Source of the DNA: Aestuariivita sp049276915
Lineage (GTDB): Bacteria > Pseudomonadota > Alphaproteobacteria > Rhodobacterales > Rhodobacteraceae
Assembly: GCF_049276915.1 (NCBI RefSeq)
Contig: NZ_JBASXK010000013.1
Span: forward strand, 1 to 11,047
Direction: 5' to 3'
DNA: 11,047 nucleotides
Every line of letters begins with the position of its first letter. Within the stretch, counting starts at the first letter, position 1. The notes beneath the pieces are model-generated. The model was not told the origin of the DNA. It did no database searches and worked only from the letters and a program-made list of their open reading frames with translations. This document shows, piece after piece, positions 1-7,003 of the stretch. Position numbers and translations under genes: made by a program.

Positions 1-101
1 GTCAGATTCAGTCCAACCTCGAGTTCTTCCCCGAAGACCTGTTCCGCGGCATGTTCGCTGAAACAACCGGATTCGCGGCCCGTGTCATTGATGATCTCTA
101 A
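1..101 (+). CDS. C-terminal end of an unidentified protein (partial)
   Basis: Only the last 32 residues are inside the window, in the frame whose first complete codon begins at base 3 and which ends with TAA at 99-101. The tail includes LEFFPEDLFRGMF and ends FAARVIDDL. Nothing in it is diagnostic, so I give no function. Codon usage is that of an ordinary coding tail. It lies 48 bp upstream of the next gene on the same strand and may share a transcript with it. Confidence 0.6.
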   Translation, partial: QIQSNLEFFPEDLFRGMFAETTGFAARVIDDL

Positions 102-149
102 AGCACCCACCGGGCGATCCGCCCATACCAAGATGATTGACCCAAAGTC

Positions 150-800
150 ATGACCGTCACGTTTACCCCCAGCGTCCTGACCATCAACCCTGGAAAGCTG
201 GAGTACCACACGCTGGAACCCCACCTGACATGGACGGTTTGGTGCGCACAGAATCTTCCGAAAGCGGTAACGGAAAAGATCGTATATCGCCTGAAGACTC
301 TCTTGTGCCGCAAAGGCGTTTTCAGCGGGGACTGGGATGACAAGAAACACCCGTTCATGATGCGTGAAGAATTCCTGCTGATTGCGGATCTGAACAGTGT
401 TCTGAGCGACTTTAGAAGTTCGCTTTGGTACGCGCAGGGCCGCGATGCAATCGCGCGTGGGCAGCGGTTTTCTCACAAGGACCGCGTTGCAACCACTCTG
501 CCCGAGCTTGACGAGATTTTCTCGGGCTACCTCGTTCCGCTGCTGGAAACGATGCAGCGTGATGGATATGTGCAGCGCCCCGGAACCGACCTGCCCGAGG
601 CGATGATTGGCCGGGACGGCACTCTGATCAAGACCGCCCATGGCACACATCGTCTGGCTTCGGCCAAAGTATGCGGGGTGACCCAAGGCTTTCCCGTCAA
701 GGTCGTCGGAGTTCATCGTATCTGGCTGGACAGCCTGCCAGACAAGAACCCCGATCAGATCAAGAGCGCGCTCAAACAGATCGAGGCTGCCTATCAATAG
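150..800 (+). CDS. Hypothetical protein with C-terminal ParB-like motif
   Basis: A 216-residue protein of unknown function. Its C-terminal part, about residues 152-192, has the pattern of ParB/sulfiredoxin-like folds: IGRDGTLI, then HGTHRLASAK, then a hydrophobic FPVKVVGVH strand. Residues H164, H167 and R168 fall where nucleotide-binding residues lie in that fold. Upstream, a GDWD motif (60-63) and a helical stretch ending METMQRDGY-like (about 134-140) recall stand-alone ParB-like proteins that I remember near methyltransferase and surface-glycan genes. This is not a chromosome-partitioning ParB, because no helix-turn-helix DNA-binding domain follows. The ATG at 150 is the only possible early start, since an in-frame TGA lies at 138-140. 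No clear Shine-Dalgarno precedes it. It converges on the acyl-CoA dehydrogenase with a 24-bp gap. The fold call is inferred by eye. Confidence 0.7.
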   Translation: MTVTFTPSVLTINPGKLEYHTLEPHLTWTVWCAQNLPKAVTEKIVYRLKTLLCRKGVFSGDWDDKKHPFMMREEFLLIADLNSVLSDFRSSLWYAQGRDAIARGQRFSHKDRVATTLPELDEIFSGYLVPLLETMQRDGYVQRPGTDLPEAMIGRDGTLIKTAHGTHRLASAKVCGVTQGFPVKVVGVHRIWLDSLPDKNPDQIKSALKQIEAAYQ

Positions 801-824
801 GTCTCCCTGTCTGGGTGGATGTGC

Positions 825-2561
825 TCAGAACCAGGTCTCGGCCATGTCAAACGCGCTTTGGTCATTGGCCATCAATGTCTCGGCCCAGCCCTTGGTGCGC
901 ACCAGTTCACGCGCATAAAAATAGCGTGCGGCCTGGCCTTTGCCTTGCAGGAACGGGCTGTCACCATCGCGGGCGGCGACACGCCGCGCGGCTTGCGAAA
1001 TGCGCAGCCACATCCAGCCCATCACAACATGGCCCATGCAATCCAGAAACAGGGTCGCGTTCGCCAAACCGCGTTCTGGTGACGCCATGATCTGAGCGGA
1101 AAGGTGCATTGTGACGTTTTCGATACGATCAACCGCCTCGGCAAGCGGTGCTGCGAATTCCGACCCTTCGGCGGCCGCGATGTCGGCGCGCATGGCGGCC
1201 AAAAGCGCCTTGAACGAAGCCCCGCCGTTCATCATCACTTTGCGGCCCAGAATATCCATGCCTTGAATGCCATGCGTGCCCTCATGGATATGGTTCAGCC
1301 GGTTATCGCGGTAATACCGCTCGACATGATAGTCGCGCGTATAGCCCGCTCCGCCCAGCACCTGAATGGCGTGTTTGTTTGCCTCAAGGCAGAATTCGGA
1401 AGGCCATGACTTGGTGATGGGCGTCAGCATCTCCAGCAGAATGCCCGCTTCTGTATCCCCCTGACGCTCGCGGTCCACAAGACCGGTGCAGAAGATCGAC
1501 AGGGCCAAAGAGGCCTCGACCGCCGCTTTTTGCGCCACAAGCAGACGCCGCACATCCGCATGTTCGATAATCGCCAGTTGCGGGCTGAGCGGGTCTTTGC
1601 CCGTGGGCGAGCGGCCCTGCGGGCGTTCGCGCGCATAACTGAGCGACGCCTGATAGCCCGCCTGACCCAATGCGGTGGCACCCATGCCAACGCCGATCCG
1701 CGCCTCGTTCATCATCTGGAACATATAGCTCAGGCCCTTGTTTGGCTCGCCCAGCAACTCGCCAATGCATGCGCCTTGGTCACCGAAATTCAGCGCGCAA
1801 TTCGTGGTACCGCGATATCCCATCTTGTGGTTCAGACCGGCAAGCGTGACGTCGTTGCCGCTGCCATCCGCGCGCAGCTTCGGAACGATGAAAAGCGAAA
1901 TCCCCTTTACGCCGGCAGGTGCCCCCGGGATCCTGGCCAGAACCATATGCATAATGTTTTCGCTGATCTCCTGCTCACCGCCGGAAATCCACATCTTGTG
2001 ACCCGAGATGGCATAGCGCCCGTCTTCCATGGGGTGCGCGCGCGTGGTGATATCCGACAAAGACGATCCCGCCTGCGGCTCGCTCAGGCACATTGTGCCA
2101 AAGTACCGTCCTTCGGCCATGGGTTCGAGATAACGCTTTTTCTGATCCTCAGATCCGAAAGACTGGATCAGCCGCCCCGCACCGACAGTCAGCAACCCAT
2201 ATCCGGCAAGCGAGATGTTGGAGGCCGAAAACACGAACGCCGCCGCCTGATGCACCGTTTCCGGCAACCCCATTCCACCGCTTTCCGGCGCAAATCCAGA
2301 GCCTATGAAACCGGCTGCCACCTGCGCGCGCACCGCGGCAATCGCCTGATCCGGAATCACCGCGCGCCCTTCGACATACCGGGGTTCATTCTCATCCAGC
2401 AGTTTGCCCAGCGGCAGGAAATGATCGGTCGAGATCTGATCGGCGGTATCCAGAATACCCATGACCGCCTCGCGGTCGATCTCGGTACCGTCAAGCAGCT
2501 CTTCAAGCCGGGCCACCTCAAACAGCTGAAACAGCAGATCATCGCGATCATAGGCACGCAT
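825..2561 (-). CDS. Acyl-CoA dehydrogenase, long DmdC-type
   Basis: FAD-dependent flavoenzyme of 578 residues that should introduce a trans-2 double bond into an acyl-CoA and pass electrons to electron-transfer flavoprotein. Visible family features are the N-terminal helical domain with GFIGSGFAPESGGMGLP (84-100), the flavin and substrate segment CLSEPQAGSSLSD (158-170), the HKMWISGG strand (188-195), and the C-terminal EGTHGIQGMDILGRK segment (427-441). E427 is the likely catalytic base. The extra C-terminal helical domain (about 455-578) makes it longer than the roughly 380-residue short- and medium-chain enzymes and matches the architecture of 3-methylmercaptopropionyl-CoA dehydrogenases (DmdC). 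The substrate cannot be told from sequence, and a fatty acyl-CoA is equally possible. An AGGAGG Shine-Dalgarno sets the start at 2561. It is divergent from the RNase D gene. Confidence 0.9.
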   Translation of the reverse strand: MRAYDRDDLLFQLFEVARLEELLDGTEIDREAVMGILDTADQISTDHFLPLGKLLDENEPRYVEGRAVIPDQAIAAVRAQVAAGFIGSGFAPESGGMGLPETVHQAAAFVFSASNISLAGYGLLTVGAGRLIQSFGSEDQKKRYLEPMAEGRYFGTMCLSEPQAGSSLSDITTRAHPMEDGRYAISGHKMWISGGEQEISENIMHMVLARIPGAPAGVKGISLFIVPKLRADGSGNDVTLAGLNHKMGYRGTTNCALNFGDQGACIGELLGEPNKGLSYMFQMMNEARIGVGMGATALGQAGYQASLSYARERPQGRSPTGKDPLSPQLAIIEHADVRRLLVAQKAAVEASLALSIFCTGLVDRERQGDTEAGILLEMLTPITKSWPSEFCLEANKHAIQVLGGAGYTRDYHVERYYRDNRLNHIHEGTHGIQGMDILGRKVMMNGGASFKALLAAMRADIAAAEGSEFAAPLAEAVDRIENVTMHLSAQIMASPERGLANATLFLDCMGHVVMGWMWLRISQAARRVAARDGDSPFLQGKGQAARYFYARELVRTKGWAETLMANDQSAFDMAETWF

Positions 2562-2567
2562 GGGTAT

Positions 2568-2573
2568 CCTCCT
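2568..2573 (-). promoter_or_regulatory. Shine-Dalgarno of the acyl-CoA dehydrogenase gene
   Basis: AGGAGG on the minus strand, six bases upstream of the ATG whose first base is 2561. It decides against an in-frame start nine codons further upstream at 2588, which would place the ribosome-binding site inside the coding region. Confidence 0.85.
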
Positions 2574-2630
2574 CTTTGGGCGGACCATATGTCATGGGAC
2601 AGGCCTCTGCCCACTCTGACCCTGCGGCAG

Positions 2631-2659
2631 TTGTTTTCAGAAGGCAAAGACCGTATCTG
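2631..2659 (+). promoter_or_regulatory. Possible promoter for the rnd-kpsF-lptCAB block
   Basis: TTGTTT (2631-2636), a 17-bp spacer and TATCTG (2654-2659) lie in the 121-bp divergent gap, about 24 bp before the RNase D start codon. The match to the sigma-70 consensus is partial, with the -10 box especially weak. This is the best candidate seen by eye for driving the block, not a firm call. Confidence 0.25.
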
Positions 2660-2682
2660 GACACGATCAACGGCAAGGACAT

Positions 2683-3303
2683 ATGCGCGTGGCAAACCAC
2701 CTCTATCAGAACGACCTGCCCGACGGGCTGGACCTCGGCCCGGTTGTGGCGATTGATTGCGAAACAATGGGTCTCAATCCCCATCGCGACAGGCTGTGTC
2801 TGATCCAGATGTCAGGCGGCGATGGCAATGCACATATCGTGCAGGTATCCAAAGGCCAAAGCGCAGCGCCCAACCTCTGCGCGATGCTGGAAAACCCTGA
2901 GGTTCTCAAGATCTTTCATTTCGGCCGGTTCGACATCGCGGCCCTTTACCATGCGTTCGGCGCGCTGACCGCGCCGGTCTATTGCACGAAGATCGCCAGC
3001 CGCCTGATCCGAACCTATACCGACCGGCACGGGCTGAAGAACCTGCTGCAGGAAATGCTGGGCATCGATATCTCAAAGCACCAGCAGATGAGCGATTGGG
3101 GTGCCGCAACTCTGACCGAGGCGCAGTTGGATTACGCCGCATCGGACGTTCTCTACCTGCATCAGTTGATGGCGCATCTGAACGCCCGGCTCGAGCGCGA
3201 AGGGCGCAGTGACCTGGCGCAATCCTGTTTCGACTTCCTGCCGACCCGGGCAAGACTGGATCTGGAGGGGTGGCCCGAAACGGACATCTTTGCGCATACA
3301 TGA
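2683..3303 (+). CDS. rnd: Short RNase D-like 3'-5' exonuclease
   Basis: A 206-residue DEDDy-family exoribonuclease likely to trim RNA 3' ends, such as tRNA precursors. The three Exo motifs are visible: AIDCETMG gives D25 and E27, IFHFGRFDIAAL gives D84, and LDYAASDVLYL gives Y151 and D155, which together bind two metal ions. The protein ends shortly after the exonuclease domain, so it lacks the HRDC domains of the longer E. coli RNase D. This is the short form found in alphaproteobacteria and some other bacteria. AAGGA lies four bases before the ATG at 2683. The TGA overlaps the next start codon as ATGA, suggesting translational coupling to the Kdo/LPS genes even though the function is unrelated. 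The symbol rnd reflects family membership rather than proven equivalence to E. coli RNase D. Confidence 0.9.
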   Translation: MRVANHLYQNDLPDGLDLGPVVAIDCETMGLNPHRDRLCLIQMSGGDGNAHIVQVSKGQSAAPNLCAMLENPEVLKIFHFGRFDIAALYHAFGALTAPVYCTKIASRLIRTYTDRHGLKNLLQEMLGIDISKHQQMSDWGAATLTEAQLDYAASDVLYLHQLMAHLNARLEREGRSDLAQSCFDFLPTRARLDLEGWPETDIFAHT

Positions 3304-4262
3304 GCACGTTTCAGGATACCGCCCGCCAGGTCATCAAAGCCGAGGCTGAGGCGCTTGTGACCCTGGCCGAAAGCCTGGACGAACAATTCGATGCGGCCGT
3401 GACCAAGATCCTGGAAACCAAGGGCCGGGTCATCGTCACGGGCATTGGCAAATCCGGACATATCGCCAGAAAGATCACCGCCACTCTGGCCAGCACCGGA
3501 ACGCCTGCGCAATTCGTCCATCCTGCCGAGGCCAGCCACGGCGATCTGGGCATGATCACGCGCGCCGACACTGTGCTGGCCATCTCGAACTCGGGCGAAG
3601 CTCCCGAACTGGCCAATTTGCTGGCCTATGCCCGGCGCTTTGACATCCCGCTGATCGGGATGACGAGCCGGATCGGCAGCGCCCTGGCCAGCCAGTCGGA
3701 TATCGTTCTGCCCCTGCCAACCGTAGGCGAAGCCTGTGGCACCGGTGTGGTGCCCACATGTTCGACAACCATGACGCTTGCCCTGGGCGATGCATTGGCG
3801 GTGGCCCTGATGAAACATCGCAGCTTTACGGCTGAACACTTCCGCGAGTTTCATCCGGGCGGCAAACTGGGCGCACAGCTCAGCCGTGTGCGCGATCTGA
3901 TGCATTCAACAGATGAACTTCCCCTTGCCAAAAGCGGCACCGCGATGAGCGATGCCCTCTTGATCATGAGCGAAAAAGGCTTTGGCGTGGTCGGTGTGAC
4001 GGATGCCGATGGTCGCCTTGTGGGCATCATTACGGACGGAGACCTCAGACGGCACATGGATGGTCTGCTGGAGCGCAATGTGGACGAGGTCATGACACAT
4101 CATCCGCGCACGATTGATCCAGAGTCTCTGGCGGAAAAAGCCGTCGCCATGATGTCTCTGCCGTCGCCGCAGATCACCTGTCTGTTTGTTGTGGATACCG
4201 CGGGCAATCTTCCTGTTGGTCTGATCCATATCCATGACTGCCTGCGCGCAGGCCTTGGATAG
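3300..4262 (+). CDS. kdsD: KpsF/GutQ-family arabinose-5-phosphate isomerase
   Basis: Cytosolic sugar-phosphate isomerase of 320 residues that converts ribulose 5-phosphate to arabinose 5-phosphate, the first step towards Kdo for LPS inner core. It has the standard three-part layout: a SIS domain at about 38-175, then two CBS domains at about 200-255 and 265-318. Visible SIS features are TGIGKSGHIARK with K51, SNSGE with E100, and VGEACG with E144. FHPGGKLG with H185, the candidate catalytic histidine, lies just after the SIS core. The start is ATG 3300, overlapping the RNase D stop. An in-frame ATG at 3270 would lie inside the RNase D gene and add a non-conserved extension. The neighbouring lptC, lptA and lptB genes support a role in LPS rather than capsule or glucitol metabolism, so kdsD is the more fitting symbol, although kpsF is often used. 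Confidence 0.93.
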   Translation: MSTFQDTARQVIKAEAEALVTLAESLDEQFDAAVTKILETKGRVIVTGIGKSGHIARKITATLASTGTPAQFVHPAEASHGDLGMITRADTVLAISNSGEAPELANLLAYARRFDIPLIGMTSRIGSALASQSDIVLPLPTVGEACGTGVVPTCSTTMTLALGDALAVALMKHRSFTAEHFREFHPGGKLGAQLSRVRDLMHSTDELPLAKSGTAMSDALLIMSEKGFGVVGVTDADGRLVGIITDGDLRRHMDGLLERNVDEVMTHHPRTIDPESLAEKAVAMMSLPSPQITCLFVVDTAGNLPVGLIHIHDCLRAGLG

Positions 4263-4271
4263 GGGGCACAT

Positions 4272-4877
4272 GTGGATCGCTATTCCCGTCTTGTCGCGTT
4301 CCTGAAGGTACTTCTGCCTCTGACCGCGCTTGGATTGCTGTCCACTCTGTTTCTTTTGTCGCGCAGCGTCGATCCGAGCTCGACCATCCCGTTTGGCGAA
4401 GCAGAGATCACAGAGCGTTTGCGCGAGGGACGCATCACCGGACCCCATTACTCGGGAACAACGCCCGGGGGTGACCAGATCACCGTGACAGCCACCTCGG
4501 CGAAACCGGGTAGTCTGGGGTCACTCGCAGAGGCGGATGGCCTGCGTGCCCAGATCGACTTTTCAGGTGGTGGCAGTCTCCGTCTGAGCGCTCAGACGGG
4601 GACATTTGATCCGGAAAATGACATTGCGCGGTTCAGCGGCGATGTGCTGATTGAAACGGCAACGGGCTATACCCTGACCACGGACGCACTTGAAACCCGG
4701 ATCAAGGGGCTGGGTGCGCGCAGTGATGGACCGGTCGAAGGCGATAGTCCGCTGGGGCACTTGCAGGCAGGGCAGATGGAGCTCACATCGAATAACGACA
4801 CCAACAATGCCCATTTGCTTTTCAAGAACGGGGTTAAGCTGGTATACGACCCCAAAGATACGAAAGATGCTCCGTGA
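4272..4877 (+). CDS. lptC: LPS export protein LptC
   Basis: A 201-residue inner-membrane component of the Lpt machine, which links the LptB2FG transporter to periplasmic LptA. The N terminus has one transmembrane segment at about 9-30, preceded by a short basic-containing cytoplasmic tip. The rest is predicted periplasmic beta-jellyroll, with a GTFDPENDIARFSGDV segment (about 110-125) typical of the LptC/OstA fold. Overall similarity in this family is low, so identification rests on length, membrane anchor, fold-type pattern and position directly before lptA and lptB. The start is GTG at 4272 with AGGGGG five bases upstream. The nearby ATG at 4270 is out of frame. The gap from the isomerase stop is nine bases. 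Confidence 0.85.
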   Translation: MDRYSRLVAFLKVLLPLTALGLLSTLFLLSRSVDPSSTIPFGEAEITERLREGRITGPHYSGTTPGGDQITVTATSAKPGSLGSLAEADGLRAQIDFSGGGSLRLSAQTGTFDPENDIARFSGDVLIETATGYTLTTDALETRIKGLGARSDGPVEGDSPLGHLQAGQMELTSNNDTNNAHLLFKNGVKLVYDPKDTKDAP

Positions 4878-5365
4878 CAATGTTGCGTGTTTTGATTGCA
4901 TGTGTGGGTTTTCTGACAGTGGCCAGCGCGTCATTGGCGCAGGAAACACGCGTTTCGTTTGGCTCACTTCAGGTGGATCCGACATTGCCTGTCGAGGTCA
5001 CAGCCGATGCGCTGAATGTCGATCAGGAAACAGGCGAAGCCGTGTTTGATGGCAATGTGCTGATCGCACAGGGCGACATGCGCTTGTCCGCTCCGCGTGT
5101 TCTGGTTGTCTACAACACGGAAACAAGCGCGATTGCACGCATGGAAGCCACAGGCGGCGTGACATTGGTCAACGGGCCGGACGCCGCCGAATCAGAGCGT
5201 GCGGACTATACGATCGACAGCGGCGTCATTGTCATGACGGGCAATGTTCTTCTTACCCAGGGACCAAGCGCGCTGACGTCCGACAAGATGACCGTGAACC
5301 TGTCAACCGGATCTGCCCAGATGGTTGGGCGGGTGAAAACCATCCTGCGCAGCGGCGATCAGTAG
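4874..5365 (+). CDS. lptA: Periplasmic LPS transport protein LptA
   Basis: Periplasmic bridge protein of 163 residues that carries LPS from LptC to LptD at the outer membrane. A Sec signal peptide is visible: a hydrophobic core at about residues 4-19 and a cleavage site after ASASLA, leaving a mature protein that begins QETRV. The mature part is an OstA-type beta-jellyroll with repeated strand patterns such as VTADALNVDQETGEAVFDGN and the similar MTGNVLLTQGPSALTSDKM. The GTG at 4874 overlaps the lptC stop as GTGA and has a purine-rich GAAAG at a good distance. An ATG two codons later (4880) is the alternative start and would hardly change the signal peptide. The stop overlaps the lptB start codon by one base. 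Confidence 0.88.
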   Translation: MTMLRVLIACVGFLTVASASLAQETRVSFGSLQVDPTLPVEVTADALNVDQETGEAVFDGNVLIAQGDMRLSAPRVLVVYNTETSAIARMEATGGVTLVNGPDAAESERADYTIDSGVIVMTGNVLLTQGPSALTSDKMTVNLSTGSAQMVGRVKTILRSGDQ

Positions 5366-6123
5366 TGCCGCGCCCGGACCTGAAAGTCACCCAAGGGGCC
5401 GGCGGCTTGCGCATCGAGAAGCTGCGAAAATCCTTCCGCAAGCGTCTTGTGATCCGGGATGTGACGATGTCACTGGATCAGGGAGAGGTGGTCGCACTTC
5501 TGGGCCCCAACGGATCCGGCAAGACAACGACCTTCTACGTCATTGCCGGGCTGATCTTTCCCGAAGCCGGCAAAGTCACGCTGGATGGGCAGGATCTGAC
5601 CTCATTGCCGATGTATCGCCGCGCGCGGCTTGGCATCGGATACCTTCCACAAGAGATGTCGATCTTTCGCGGCCTGAATGTCGAAGACAACATCTCGGCC
5701 ATTCTCGATATCTCCCAGACGGACCGCCACAAAAAGCGCGAGCGCCTTGAGGAGTTGCTCTCGGAGTTCTCGATCGAACACCTGCGCCGCGCCCCTGCTC
5801 TGGCTTTGTCAGGCGGAGAACGCCGCCGAGTTGAAATTGCGCGCTGCCTTGCCGCAGACCCCAAGTATCTGCTTTTGGATGAACCCTTTGCAGGCGTTGA
5901 TCCGATCTCGGTCGGGGATATTCGGAATCTTGTCGCTGACCTCAAAAAACGGGGAATCGGCGTATTGATCACGGACCACAATGTGCGCGAGACCCTCGAA
6001 ATCGTGGATCGCGCCTATATCCTGCACGATGGGCAGGTATTGATGTCCGGCACCCCCAAAGACGTGGTGGAAAACGAGAACGTTCGCAGGGTCTATCTTG
6101 GCGACAGCTTTCGCATTTCCTGA
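5365..6123 (+). CDS. lptB: LPS export ABC transporter ATPase LptB
   Basis: Cytoplasmic ATPase of 252 residues that powers LPS extraction from the inner membrane as an LptB dimer bound to LptF and LptG. All ABC motifs are present: Walker A GPNGSGKT (47-54), Q-loop YLPQE with Q96, signature LSGGE (148-152), Walker B YLLLDEP with E173, D-loop AGVDP, and H-loop with H205. A C-terminal VYLGDSFRI segment matches the typical LptB end. The start is GTG 5365, sharing a base with the lptA stop TAG, so translation is likely coupled. No other plausible start lies before the conserved N-terminal strand. LptF and LptG are not in this window, which is normal because they are usually encoded elsewhere. Confidence 0.96.
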   Translation: MPRPDLKVTQGAGGLRIEKLRKSFRKRLVIRDVTMSLDQGEVVALLGPNGSGKTTTFYVIAGLIFPEAGKVTLDGQDLTSLPMYRRARLGIGYLPQEMSIFRGLNVEDNISAILDISQTDRHKKRERLEELLSEFSIEHLRRAPALALSGGERRRVEIARCLAADPKYLLLDEPFAGVDPISVGDIRNLVADLKKRGIGVLITDHNVRETLEIVDRAYILHDGQVLMSGTPKDVVENENVRRVYLGDSFRIS

Positions 6124-6142
6124 CAGCGGGATTTCACCGGGA

Positions 6143-6161
6143 GGCTCAGATTTCGTGAGCC
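6143..6161 (+). terminator. Weak hairpin after lptB, possible terminator
   Basis: GGCTCA and TGAGCC form a perfect 6-bp stem with a 7-base loop, starting 19 bases after the lptB stop. A short run of four T follows only about ten bases later. It could be a weak terminator or an RNA 3'-end stabiliser. It is not a canonical intrinsic terminator. Confidence 0.3.
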
Positions 6162-6200
6162 GTCGCATCGCTTTTCATTGACAGATCGGGGTCGCATCGC
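6162..6200 (+). repeat. Direct repeat of GTCGCATCGC flanking the -35 box
   Basis: Two exact 10-bp copies at 6162-6171 and 6191-6200, 29 bp apart start to start, which is nearly three helical turns. They bracket the TTGACA at 6178-6183. The arrangement fits binding sites for a protein on one face of the DNA, but a chance repeat is possible. Confidence 0.45.
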
Positions 6201-6207
6201 CTCAAAT
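6178..6207 (+). promoter_or_regulatory. Predicted sigma-70-like promoter of hpf
   Basis: A perfect TTGACA -35 box (6178-6183), an 18-bp spacer and TCAAAT (6202-6207, four of six matches to TATAAT) lie in the 260-bp gap between lptB and hpf. Transcription would begin near 6214, giving a leader of about 170 bases. The same 10-bp word GTCGCATCGC occurs at 6162-6171 and 6191-6200, on either side of the -35 box, and could be a regulator site. Confidence 0.5.
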
Positions 6208-6242
6208 GAAACCATGGTTCTGCAATGGTCCCAGTCGATTGT

Positions 6243-6268
6243 TCCCGTCCTCCGTTCGCGGACAGGGA
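6243..6268 (+). other. RNA hairpin 1 in the hpf leader
   Basis: TCCCGTCC (6243-6250) pairs with GGACAGGGA (6260-6268), making eight base pairs with one bulged A at 6264 and a 9-base loop. It lies in the predicted untranslated leader of hpf. Confidence 0.4.
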
Positions 6269-6329
6269 CAGATCAAACTCAAGATCCGCGTGGCACCACA
6301 CCACCCAATCAAAGCTGAAAAATCACGAG

Positions 6330-6359
6330 CCCCGGATCAACCGGGGTCGGCAGGTTTTT
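6330..6359 (+). promoter_or_regulatory. GC-rich hairpin plus T-run just before hpf (possible attenuator)
   Basis: CCCCGG (6330-6335) and CCGGGG (6341-6346) form a perfect 6-bp GC-only stem around a 5-base ATCAA loop, extendable by a G-U pair. Eight bases later comes a run of five T (6355-6359), and 13 bases after that the hpf Shine-Dalgarno begins. The spacing from stem to T-run is longer than in a canonical intrinsic terminator. Conditional termination, or control of ribosome access, is possible. Confidence 0.4.
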
Positions 6360-6383
6360 AGCGATCAATGTGAAGGAGACCAC

Positions 6384-6953
6384 ATGCGCTACCAGATAAC
6401 TGGAAAACAAATCGATATCGGTGCTGCGCTGCAGACCCATGTCGAAACCGAACTTGGGACGATCGTTGAAAAATACGCTGAACGGCCCACCGATGCGAAT
6501 ATCGTGTTTTCCAAATCCGCGTATGAATTCGTCTGTGAAGCAACCGTGCACCTTTCCACCGGTCTGACGGCTCAGGCAAAGGCTCATGCCACCGAGATCT
6601 ACGCAGCTTTTGACGAGTGCTCCGAGAAAATGGAGAAGCAACTGCGGCGCTACAAGCGGCGGCTCAAGGACCACCACAAGGACCGCGTGGAACCTGTTGA
6701 ACTTTTTGGTGCGTCCTCGTATATCCTCGCCTCGGAAGAAGTCAGTGATGAAAATGAGCCGGAATCGCTCCAACCGATCATCGTGGCAGAGATGCAAACC
6801 AAGATACCGTCCTTGTCGGTTGGGGAAGCTGTAATGCAGATGGAGTTGGCAGGGGCACCGGTTCTTGTCTTCAAGAACGAAAGCAAAGACAGGGTGAACG
6901 TCGTGTATCGCCGGGATGACGGCAATATCGGATGGATTGACCCGGGAAATTAA
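6384..6953 (+). CDS. hpf: Long-form ribosome hibernation promoting factor
   Basis: A 189-residue protein that binds the 30S subunit near the decoding centre in stationary phase or stress and lets ribosomes pair into inactive 100S dimers. The N-terminal S30AE domain (about 1-100) has the MRYQITGKQIDIGAAL start and a basic end, KQLRRYKRRLKDHHKD. A linker at about 101-128 leads to the C-terminal dimerisation domain (about 130-187), with PSLSVGEAVMQMELAGAPV and a final DDGNIGWIDP. This two-domain layout is the long HPF form, not the short E. coli HPF or YfiA. AAGGAG (6373-6378), five bases before the ATG, fixes the start. An in-frame ATG at 6225 would add 53 non-conserved residues translated from the promoter region. 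ptsN follows after a 50-bp gap, presumably cotranscribed. Confidence 0.94.
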   Translation: MRYQITGKQIDIGAALQTHVETELGTIVEKYAERPTDANIVFSKSAYEFVCEATVHLSTGLTAQAKAHATEIYAAFDECSEKMEKQLRRYKRRLKDHHKDRVEPVELFGASSYILASEEVSDENEPESLQPIIVAEMQTKIPSLSVGEAVMQMELAGAPVLVFKNESKDRVNVVYRRDDGNIGWIDPGN

Positions 6954-7003
6954 CCGACTATTTGGGAACGCCCGTTACAAGCGGCGGCATGGAGCAAATT
7001 CGG

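Noticed and set aside
1530..2756. Long + strand open frame of about 408 codons opposite the acyl-CoA dehydrogenase
   Set aside because: Its translation is rich in Arg, His and Pro with no recognisable motif, and it lies antisense to a clearly conserved enzyme. Codon bias of GC-rich genes often leaves such antisense frames open.
6225..6383. Upstream in-frame ATG that would extend HPF by 53 residues
   Set aside because: The extension is non-conserved, has no Shine-Dalgarno, and would translate the promoter and leader hairpins. The ATG at 6384 has AAGGAG at the right distance.
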